This document shows positions 1-6,606 of a DNA stretch of 9,713 nucleotides, in pieces (position 1 is the stretch's first letter; each line of letters starts with the position of its first letter). The translations under genes and the position numbers were made by a program. The notes below the pieces were generated by a model. It searched no databases. It was not told the DNA's origin and saw only the letters and a program-made list of their open reading frames with translations. Source of the stretch: an uncultured Clostridia bacterium (GTDB lineage: Bacteria > Bacillota_A > Clostridia > TANB77 > CAG-508); the NCBI GenBank assembly GCA_947627825.1, contig CANQXO010000049.1:1-9713 (forward strand). Direction: 5' to 3'.

Positions 1-91
1 AAAAGTAAACTTTCGATTAAGTTCGTTCGACTTGCATGTCTTATGTGCGCCGCCAGCGTTTATCCTGAGCCAGGATCGAACTCTCATATTA
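1..91 (-). rRNA. rrs: 16S rRNA gene, 5' end (partial)
   Basis: The minus strand carries the universal 16S 5' signature AGAGTTCGATCCTGGCTCAG (plus-strand 84 down to 65), then a variant of the conserved helix-1 region with GCTGGCGGCGC and ACATGCAAGTCGAACG. This is small-subunit rRNA beyond reasonable doubt. The mature 5' end is placed near 91, seven bases before AGAG, by comparison with E. coli numbering. Only about 91 of some 1500 nt are visible; the rest lies beyond base 1. The usual T in the AGAGTTTGATC core is C here (position 78). The gene is co-oriented with all protein genes in the window and is preceded by two strong promoters and a structured leader. Confidence 0.97.
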
Positions 92-161
92 AATCCCTTC
101 ATTAATTTCTTAACTTGGGTTATATTTGAGTCTTAGCTCATTTTAAATTCTGTTTTGATTT

Positions 162-241
162 GGTAGTACTTTAGTTCATCGCTTTATATCTACTTATATA
201 ATTGCTTACATAAGTTTTATATAGCTTTGAATCTTACTACC
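162..241 (-). other. Imperfect stem-loop in the 16S leader
   Basis: The ends 162-168 (ggtagta) and 235-241 (tactacc) are exact inverted repeats of 7 nt. Inside them, gctttatat (181-189) faces atatagc (219-225) with a small bulge, and acttat (192-197) faces ataagt (210-215) exactly. Together they make an approximately 80-nt hairpin with one large internal loop. In bacterial rRNA operons such leader structures often guide processing or early 30S folding. That role is inferred here; only the pairing is seen. Confidence 0.5.
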
Positions 242-270
242 GCAATTTTATTGGTCTCTCAAAAGATTCA

Positions 271-292
271 TTGTTTATTTTTCAATGTACTT
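271..292 (-). promoter_or_regulatory. boxA-like rRNA antitermination sequence
   Basis: Read on the minus strand, the segment contains ACATTGAAAAATAAACAATG, close to the Bacillus-type rrn leader motif CTTTGAAAACTAAACAA that recruits NusB-NusE and associated factors for rRNA antitermination. It sits about 30 nt after the predicted P2 start, a typical place. The core TCTTTGA is imperfect (ACATTGA here), so the call rests on similarity plus position. Confidence 0.4.
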
Positions 293-325
293 TTTGTTCA
301 GCATTTTTAATACCGAACGCTCTAT

Positions 326-354
326 ATTATACTATGCTCATTCTTAAAAGTCAA
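326..354 (-). promoter_or_regulatory. rRNA promoter P2 (sigma-A type)
   Basis: On the minus strand, a -35 box TTGACT (354-349), a spacer of exactly 17 nt (348-332) and a perfect -10 box TATAAT (331-326) are visible. The DNA just upstream (355 to about 400) has runs of A on this strand, as in rRNA UP elements. The expected start is near 319, some 230 nt before the mature 16S end. It is the last recognisable promoter before the rRNA gene and probably drives it. Confidence 0.85.
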
Positions 355-434
355 CACCTTTTTTAATATTTTTTTGTTTTATAAATTAACTTAAAATATT
401 TTAAAATTAATTTACTTATTATATAATATGTAGG

Positions 435-464
435 TTTTAAAAAAATTACATATAAAATATGTAA
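435..464 (-). terminator. Weak intrinsic terminator candidate between P1 and P2
   Basis: An exact hairpin on the minus strand (464-446) has 8-bp arms TTACATAT and ATATGTAA with a 3-nt loop, and is followed directly by seven T (445-439). The stem has only one G-C pair, so it may be weak. It lies downstream of promoter P1 and its first terminator candidate and upstream of P2. It could remove leftover P1 transcripts. Confidence 0.35.
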
Positions 465-487
465 AAAGATGTATTCGTTTAGAGAGC

Positions 488-547
488 AAAAAATAAAAAA
501 TTAGTTTTTTATGTATTATCTTGCTTCGTAAGTGTATTAACTAATTT
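488..547 (-). terminator. Terminator or attenuator downstream of promoter P1
   Basis: On the minus strand AAATTAGTT (547-539) and AACTAATTT (506-498) are exact 9-nt complements separated by 32 nt, and the second arm runs into TTTATTTTTT (497-488). This is the form of an intrinsic terminator, though the stem is AT-rich and the loop long. A competing pairing, AAGTGTA (560-554) with TACACTT (536-530), interlocks with it: its 3' arm sits in the terminator loop. Two mutually exclusive folds suggest an attenuator, but no regulator or ligand class is recognisable. Confidence 0.45.
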
Positions 548-557
548 CCTCAGTACA
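489..557 (-). ncRNA. Possible short (about 70 nt) RNA made from P1
   Basis: If P1 is active and the terminator at 547-488 works, the product would be an RNA of roughly 70 nt. It has a GAGG-containing 5' segment but no ATG in the segment, so it is not an obvious peptide gene. It does not resemble a tRNA, 5S, 6S or a riboswitch that I recognise. The alternative reading is that P1 is simply the upstream rRNA promoter and this is leader sequence. Confidence 0.25.
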
Positions 558-562
558 CTTTA

Positions 563-591
563 ATATTAACACATTTAAGATACTAAGTCAA
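563..591 (-). promoter_or_regulatory. Upstream promoter P1 (sigma-A type, with UP-like A-tracts)
   Basis: On the minus strand, TTGACT (591-586), a spacer of exactly 17 nt and TAATAT (568-563) form a near-consensus promoter with the same -35 box as P2. The 40 nt upstream are rich in A- and T-tracts, like an UP element. The predicted start is near 556. Tandem promoters are common for rRNA operons, which fits, but a terminator-like structure lies between P1 and P2. Confidence 0.75.
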
Positions 592-693
592 TAGATTTTT
601 TCAAAAATTTTATTTTTTTGTAAAGTTTTTGTAATATATTATTAATTTACTTTAATTTATCCTTCTTATAATGCAATTTGTCTTCTAAATTAT
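592..693. other. AT-rich spacer with no recognised gene
   Basis: The stretch between the secF terminator and promoter P1 is nearly all A and T. I see no reading frame with a ribosome binding site and no RNA gene. The part next to P1 probably acts as an UP element. Confidence 0.5.
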
Positions 694-783
694 AAAAAAC
701 ATTCTTTAAAATTTTGTTTTATTTATACTGACTTTAAAAGCTTAACTTTTTAATTTAGTATAAATTAAAATTAAAGAATGTTT
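694..783 (-). terminator. Intrinsic terminator at the end of the Sec operon
   Basis: On the minus strand a perfect 13-bp stem is formed by 783-771 and 709-697 (arm TTAAAGAATGTTT on the plus strand at 771-783), followed immediately by six T (699-694, overlapping the stem end). The 60 nt between the arms carry a second exact 9-bp pair (765-757 with 729-721) and a small 5-bp hairpin (750-746 with 740-736), giving a long branched or rod-like structure. It begins 38 nt after the secF stop codon and is the first convincing terminator in the transcribed direction. The size is larger than a usual terminator. Confidence 0.75.
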
Positions 784-821
784 ATATTATTTATTGTTTA
801 ATCTATTATTTTTTTGTTACT

Positions 822-1451
822 TTATGCTTCTTTTTTAGAGTTTAGTTCTAGTTCTGAAATAGTTGTATAGATTACTATAACAATGCTATATAATATTAAT
901 GCTATTGGTATAGTTATTCCATTTACTTGTATTCTTCCTATTGCATATAAACTATATAATATGCCTTCTGATATAACAAGATATTTTAAAAGTTCTATCA
1001 TTTTCTTTGCATGCTTATATCTTACTGCATAATATGCTAATATCAATAGTGTAGATAAACCTACTGGTACCATATAAGGCTCTATAATATCCCTTAATCT
1101 TATATTAGAATGATATTTAATTTCAAATGTATCTGTAGTTAATTCTACTCCATATTTTTCATTTAATTTGTTACATAATACTTGTAATTGTTCATCTGTA
1201 ATTGGCTCTGTTGTTTTGATTAAGGCACTATCATTAAACATTTCAACTTGTTGTACTAAAAAATTATTTTTTCCAAAGATATCTGATGCTATCAGTTCTA
1301 TATCTTCTAATTTTATTTCTTTTCCTACACTGAATGTTACTGTGCATCCTTTTGTATATTCTAAATTTACCTTTAATCCAACAGTCATTGTAATTATTAA
1401 TGCAATAACGAATATTATGACTAATGATATATATAATACTCTTTTTTTCAT
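822..1451 (-). CDS. secF: Short, divergent SecF-like protein translocase subunit
   Basis: This 209-residue protein matches the N-terminal two thirds of SecF, the partner of SecD that uses the proton gradient to help pull exported proteins through SecYEG. One membrane segment (about 6-26) is followed by LEYTKGCTVTF (30-40), the counterpart of the GIDFTGGT motif, a periplasmic-side domain (about 28-125), then segments at about 126-144, 152-172 and 177-197. SecF normally has about 300 residues and six segments; the last two are absent. In the fourth, the family pattern GYSINDTVVVFDRI appears as LYSIVIVIYTTISE, so its Asp and Arg are lost, and the HD pair of the third is Ser161-Glu162. It follows secD after a 57-nt gap; AAAGGA lies 13 nt before the ATG, a long spacing. 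Only 38 nt separate the stop from the terminator. Identity rests on context plus partial motifs. Confidence 0.75.
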   Translation of the reverse strand: MKKRVLYISLVIIFVIALIITMTVGLKVNLEYTKGCTVTFSVGKEIKLEDIELIASDIFGKNNFLVQQVEMFNDSALIKTTEPITDEQLQVLCNKLNEKYGVELTTDTFEIKYHSNIRLRDIIEPYMVPVGLSTLLILAYYAVRYKHAKKMIELLKYLVISEGILYSLYAIGRIQVNGITIPIALILYSIVIVIYTTISELELNSKKEA

Positions 1452-1509
1452 TTCTACTAGTAATTCCTTTCTCGTATAATATATTTTTTATTCTTGATTA
1501 ATATTTACC

Positions 1510-2994
1510 TTATTTATTTCTAACTAGTAAATTTGTAACAATTAAATTGTATAATAAACTGATTATAATTGTCCAAAATGTTACCATTCCAAAGCTATAA
1601 ATTGTATCCCAATTGGTAAAACAGCATACTATTGATAATATTAATAAAGGTAAAGTTATTAGTGAATACTTTTTCATTGAATACATATACTTTTCAACTT
1701 TTTCTTCTTTGCTCAAATTTCCTTTTAATTGTGTTAGTAATATATAATTAAATACTGTGTTTACAAAGAATGCTAATCCGACTGCTAGTATTCCTTCTAA
1801 TGACATTGTTACATTTGTATATCTAATAACTATTAGAAGTAATGCTACAAATCCAATTGATAAAATAGAAGATAGTAATCCTTTCATTTTAAATTTGATT
1901 ATCATTGCTATTGTAATTAGTAATACAATAAATATTAATATACATATTACTGTTTTTATTTCAGTTATATCTACTGTTGATTCTAAATATACATTTTCTG
2001 TTACTTCATATTCAAATGGTAAAGGGTCGTTTTCCATTATAGTAGCAACATTCATTCCACTATATTTTGAATTTAGTATTTCCTCTTCATCAGTTGAAGT
2101 TGTTAATGTTAGTGTTAATACTCCATTTTCTACTATTTCTGGAAATCCCGTTGTCAATAACTCTACATCATCAATTTTTAAAGCGACTGTTTTAGCAACT
2201 GTTTCTGTATTACTTGCAGTCTCCTCTGTAGTATTGTCTACACTTTCATTTGTTTCAGTAGACTCTGTCTGAGTTTCATCAACTGTGTTTTCCACTTCTT
2301 TTTCAATTGTTGCATTTTCACCATAATTAGCTGTAATGTTCTTAAATATTCTACTTCCACCTGCAGTAAATTTTATATTCATTACTACTGTCTTATATCC
2401 ATATACTGTTTCTTCTTTAATTTCTACATTTCTAACATCTTTATTAGTAATTAAAACTTCCCCTGTATTTGTATCTGAAATTGTGAAATTTCCAACAGCT
2501 CCAATATCTGATAATATAATGTCTGTTTGGTCATTTTCTGGCAATGCTAGTTCAATTTTTCCTGTTTCTATATTTAATGATATTTTATAATCTTCTACTT
2601 TTAAACTTTTTAATCTTTCTTTTATTATTTTTGCTGCTTTTAAATATTGTTCTGCTTTTTCGTTTGATATTTCCTCTTCACTTTGGTTAGTAGTATTTTC
2701 ATCTACAGAGTTTTCGTCGACTACTGCATTTTGATCGTTTTCAGTTACATTTTCTTCTCCAGATACAGACACTTCTCCTAAAGAAAGTGTCTCACTATCA
2801 GTTTCATTTTCTTGACTTACTACCTCTAATGCTATTTTTCTATAACCGCTTATATCAGTTCCTAGAATATAGTCAGGTAAAATACTCTTCATTTCATTTT
2901 TTTCTAAACGAAATATTCCTACAAATGATATTATTGATATTAATATAATTACTAATACAATAAGAACTACATTTAATTTTTTTTGTGCTTTCAT
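1510..2994 (-). CDS. secD: Divergent SecD-like protein translocase subunit
   Basis: This 494-residue protein has the SecD layout: one membrane segment (8-28), a large extracytoplasmic domain (about 30-343) and five more segments (about 345-366, 371-391, 397-421, 443-459, 467-490). LGTDISG (44-50) stands for the GLDLxGG motif; AAKIIKERLKSLKV with KIELALPE (120-153) matches the P1 subdomain; MENDPLPFEYEV (320-331) matches the ALPxPL region before TM2. In TM4 the family pattern GMAVDANVLIF reads GLAFFVNTVFN (406-416), so the proton-relay Asp is Phe410 while Asn412 is kept. Two acidic, Thr/Asn-rich low-complexity stretches (about 62-115 and 232-268) interrupt the extracytoplasmic domain. The start has no well-placed ribosome binding site: GGGAGG lies 34 nt upstream beyond a hairpin. 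SecD works with SecF and YajC, both encoded alongside. The fold assignment is good; whether it uses protons is doubtful. Confidence 0.85.
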   Translation of the reverse strand: MKAQKKLNVVLIVLVIILISIISFVGIFRLEKNEMKSILPDYILGTDISGYRKIALEVVSQENETDSETLSLGEVSVSGEENVTENDQNAVVDENSVDENTTNQSEEEISNEKAEQYLKAAKIIKERLKSLKVEDYKISLNIETGKIELALPENDQTDIILSDIGAVGNFTISDTNTGEVLITNKDVRNVEIKEETVYGYKTVVMNIKFTAGGSRIFKNITANYGENATIEKEVENTVDETQTESTETNESVDNTTEETASNTETVAKTVALKIDDVELLTTGFPEIVENGVLTLTLTTSTDEEEILNSKYSGMNVATIMENDPLPFEYEVTENVYLESTVDITEIKTVICILIFIVLLITIAMIIKFKMKGLLSSILSIGFVALLLIVIRYTNVTMSLEGILAVGLAFFVNTVFNYILLTQLKGNLSKEEKVEKYMYSMKKYSLITLPLLILSIVCCFTNWDTIYSFGMVTFWTIIISLLYNLIVTNLLVRNK

Positions 2995-3001
2995 TTCTGC
3001 A

Positions 3002-3034
3002 TTTTATGTTAATTTTTAATTAACACATCCTCCC
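3002..3034 (-). promoter_or_regulatory. secD translation start region: SD, hairpin, ATG
   Basis: A strong Shine-Dalgarno GGGAGG (3034-3029) starts right after the upstream gene's stop, but the secD ATG is at 2994. Between them is an exact hairpin (3024-3008; arms GTTAATT and AATTAAC, loop AAA). If the hairpin forms, the SD comes to 9 nt from an ATG at 3002-3000, which opens a three-codon frame (M-Q-K-stop) whose TGA overlaps the secD ATG as ATGA. This would allow coupled re-initiation. The sequence elements are seen; the mechanism is inferred. Confidence 0.4.
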
Positions 3035-3035
3035 T

Positions 3036-3440
3036 TCATTGTTTGCGTAAATTTACTCCTATTATTCCACCAATTATTCCTGCAATTATTGAAGCTAACA
3101 TCATTATTACAGTTTTCATATTTACTTCGAATCCTGTTACTGCTATGCTTGATAATAAGTATATCACCATCATATAAATTAATCCTACCAAAGCTCCATT
3201 TATAAGTCCATTTTTGCTAATATTTTTAGAACTTATAATACTTCCTATTAATATACTTATTGCTGAAATTGCTATTATTGCTGATGGTATTATATTTTCT
3301 GACACATCTGTATAAGTAAGAATAATTGCTGTTATTAATAACATAATTAGAGATAATATTAATGATATTATACTTCCTTTTATTATTTTTAGTAAATTGC
3401 TCGATTTTGAGTTTCCCTCTACTTTTTTTATGCTTTCCAT
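3036..3440 (-). CDS. Small membrane protein, TIGR04086 type
   Basis: A very hydrophobic protein of 134 residues with four likely membrane segments separated by short polar turns (Ser/Lys-rich start, SSKNISKNG in the middle) and a Gly-rich end, IIAGIIGGIIGVNLRKQ. Both this pattern and the position between yajC and secD fit the uncharacterised TIGR04086 membrane family, which is often found there in Clostridia. Its function is unknown; the site suggests a link with SecDF-YajC. I start it at the ATG at 3440, which has GAAAGGTGG 8 nt upstream. A GTG at 3452 would add four residues but overlaps that ribosome binding site. The ATG is the base of a perfect 12-bp inverted repeat with the DNA just after yajC, which could limit its translation. 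Confidence 0.75.
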   Translation of the reverse strand: MESIKKVEGNSKSSNLLKIIKGSIISLILSLIMLLITAIILTYTDVSENIIPSAIIAISAISILIGSIISSKNISKNGLINGALVGLIYMMVIYLLSSIAVTGFEVNMKTVIMMLASIIAGIIGGIIGVNLRKQ

Positions 3441-3493
3441 ATACACTTCCACCTTTCTTTTAAACTTGTTAAAATATATGTGAAGTGTATATG
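3438..3493 (-). promoter_or_regulatory. 12-bp RNA hairpin enclosing the ribosome binding site
   Basis: Plus-strand catatacacttc (3438-3449) and gaagtgtatatg (3482-3493) are perfect 12-nt inverted repeats. In the mRNA the second arm to be made contains the ATG of the TIGR04086-type gene, and most of its Shine-Dalgarno (AAAGGTG) sits in the 32-nt loop. A smaller 6-bp hairpin (3474-3469 with 3463-3458) nests inside. No U-tract follows, so it is not a terminator. It most likely lowers or times translation, or blocks or sets an RNA cleavage point between yajC and the next gene. Confidence 0.55.
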
Positions 3494-3498
3494 TTTTA

Positions 3499-3777
3499 TT
3501 ACTTTATTGTTCTGTCGTCTATTCCTGCTATTGCCCATTTTTCTACTGATATTTTTATATTATCAGGATATGTTTTTAATATTACCCTATCATCTTTTAT
3601 TTCTTCAATTACACCAGCTAGACCTGAGTATGTAATTACTTTGTCATCTTTTTTTAAATTATCTTGCATTTTTTTTATTTCTTTTTGTTCTTTTTTTCTT
3701 TGCATAGATACCATATAATATATTACAAAGATTAATATTATTAATATTATTGTTGTTAAAACATCTTTTACTTCCAT
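3499..3777 (-). CDS. yajC: YajC, Sec translocase accessory subunit
   Basis: This 92-residue protein has one membrane segment (about 7-23), then MQRKKEQKEIKKMQDNLKKDDKVITYSGLAGVIEEI, the typical YajC pattern of a basic stretch followed by a small beta domain (KxGDKVVTxGGIxGxV in relatives). Length is normal. YajC associates with SecDF and the holotranslocon in the cytoplasmic membrane; it is not usually essential. It lies 29 nt after the WG-repeat gene and 58 nt before the TIGR04086-type gene. The ribosome binding site AGAAGG is about 12 nt before the ATG, somewhat far. A shorter ATG directly after the site opens only a two-codon frame and is not used here. Confidence 0.93.
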   Translation of the reverse strand: MEVKDVLTTIILIILIFVIYYMVSMQRKKEQKEIKKMQDNLKKDDKVITYSGLAGVIEEIKDDRVILKTYPDNIKISVEKWAIAGIDDRTIK

Positions 3778-3806
3778 ATTCTATTTCATCCTTCTTATTT
3801 TTTTAT

Positions 3807-5443
3807 CTATGCAGTTGTATTTCCTGAATTTACTTCTCTATTATTTCCTTCATTATTTGATGAGTTATTATTTGAATTTGTGTTGTTATTTATATCTGCA
3901 TTATTTGTGTTATTGTTTAAATTTTCATTATTGTTTGAGTTTGCGTTGTTGTTTAAATTTTCATTATTATTTGTGTTTAGATTGTTATTATTTACATTTG
4001 TTGTATTAGAAGAATTGTTATTTTCCCTAGATGGTGTGCTGTGTTCATTCCAGAAGTCTATTATATCATATACTTGATTGCTTGCAGACATATAATATCT
4101 TGTAACCTGTTGAGTTGTTATTGCATATATTGAATTAAGTTCTGTATTAATCATGAGTTGTCCATTATTAGCATTTATAATTCCATATTTTTTTATTATC
4201 GTAGTATTAATTTTGTTGTCTTTTCCTACTTCCTGCATTACTTGGTCAACTTCTATTGTTATGCCTTTAATACCTGGAATTACTACTACTCCATTTGTAT
4301 TTTTCTCACCTGTTTCTGGTACCTCAGAGCATCCTATTCCATCATATTGTACTGGTGCAATTGTTTCACCAGTTTTATCAATTAATCCCCATTTATTATT
4401 AAGTTTTACTGGTATACAATTATCTAATAATAAGAATCTATTTGTTATATTAAAATCATCATAAGAATCTTCATCTAGTCCTATACTGTCATAGTCTTGA
4501 TGAACTATTATATTTCCTTCTAAATCAACTACTCCTTGTTTGTTATTACTTGATATTAAATATAATCCTACGATCCTATCTATAATATTTATTGTGTCAT
4601 AATCTGGCTTTACTTTAGTAGTTCCGTCTTTTCCAATGACTCCTACTTTTTTGTCTTCTGTTGTAACAATAAAGTCTTCTGTTCCTTCCATATACTCTAC
4701 TTGTGCATACCTAGACGAAATTACTTGTTCCAACTCTCCATTGCTATTTAATGATGATACTCCAAATAGTTCTGTAGCTTCATCTTTTGTTACAAAAAGA
4801 TTTTGCAAAGTAGCTTTTTCGTTATTGAATATTACGCTTTCATCAAATTCTGATTTTTCTAAACAAACTTGACTATATGTAGTTTCATAATAATTTGCTA
4901 TATATTTTAAAGTGTTAATTTTTACTGTGTTATTTTCTTCATCATAAGATATAGTTAAATTGAAGGCTTTTTCTAATCCCTCTGGGCTTATATAAAGTTT
5001 TTCTCCATCTAATATTATTTCTTCATCAATTTCATATTTTTGTGGTAGGTCAAATTCATCCAATGGATATTTTATTATTTCTTTTGACCCAGATGCAAAA
5101 GAAACAACCTCTTTTTGATTATTTATATAACATTTTGATCTGTCCTCTGTAAATTGTTTGTAGCCTCCGCCATAGTCGTTGTATCCTACAAATTTACATA
5201 TATCTCTTATTGATGTATAGACTTTTCCATTTTTTATATCAAATAGTCCAACTTTTCGACTTGCTTCTGTATTAGATACCCCGTCAATTCTTACCTTAAA
5301 CATTTCTTTTAATAATACTTGTATATAAAAGAATAATAAAATTGCTAGTATTATAAGTAATATAATTAGAGCTGATACTATTGTTAATGATAACTTTTTT
5401 TTGTCTTTTTTAGGTTGTAGTTCATTTTCGTCAATTAGATTCA

Positions 5444-5444
<1 letters not shown>
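3807..5444 (-). CDS. Membrane-anchored WG-repeat protein with Asn-rich tail
   Basis: A 545-residue protein with a charged N-terminus, one membrane segment (about 19-45) and the rest probably outside the membrane (lysines precede the segment). Residues 55-176 (VYTSIRDICKFVG; LYISPEGLEKAFNL...NNTVKI) resemble the copper amine oxidase N-terminal-like domain, often a cell-surface module in Firmicutes with no oxidase activity. At least three to four WG-type repeats follow: KKVGVIGKDG (265-274), NKQGVVDLEG (301-310), NKWGLIDKTG (350-359) and KKYGIINANN (418-427), each with a downstream xYDxI-like turn in the first three. A low-complexity tail (about 475-543) is mostly Asn. The ATG overlaps the tgt stop (TAATG), with AGGAGG 7 nt before it inside tgt, so translation is coupled. 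Its role is unknown; WG repeats usually mediate binding. The place between tgt and yajC hints at a link to export. Confidence 0.8.
3810..4022 (-). repeat. Asn-codon repeat tract with 36-bp periodicity
   Basis: The 3' end of the WG-repeat gene is built of AAT/AAC codons. The plus-strand word gtttaaattttcatta occurs at 3915-3930 and again exactly 36 bp on at 3951-3966, giving a 12-residue period (NxNNNENLNNNx). Flanking copies are degenerate. Such tracts expand and contract by slippage. Confidence 0.7.
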
Positions 5445-6598
<1,154 letters not shown>

Positions 6599-6606
6599 TT
6601 ATTATT

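Larger units (their letters stand above)
92..319 (-). other. 16S rRNA leader (pre-rRNA 5' spacer)
   Basis: This is the transcribed stretch between the predicted start of promoter P2 (about 319) and the mature 16S 5' end (about 91). No open reading frame with a ribosome binding site is visible on either strand. It holds a boxA-like antitermination sequence (292-271) and a long imperfect hairpin (241-162). No tRNA gene is visible in it. The leader length of about 228 nt depends on the inferred transcription start. Confidence 0.7.

Noticed and set aside
162..241. A tRNA or riboswitch in the rRNA leader
   Set aside because: The hairpin lacks the cloverleaf arms, a T-loop sequence or a CCA-ready acceptor stem, and matches no riboswitch core that I know.
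1452..1509. Promoter or regulatory hairpin in the secD-secF gap
   Set aside because: A TATTAT-like box and a repeated ACTAGT word are present, but no fitting -35 is seen and the possible pairing is only 7 bp of AT-rich palindrome, so it is not above background.
3441..3452. GTG at 3452 as the start of the TIGR04086-type gene
   Set aside because: It overlaps the only good Shine-Dalgarno sequence (AAAGGTGG), while the ATG at 3440 has that site at 8 nt, an ordinary distance.
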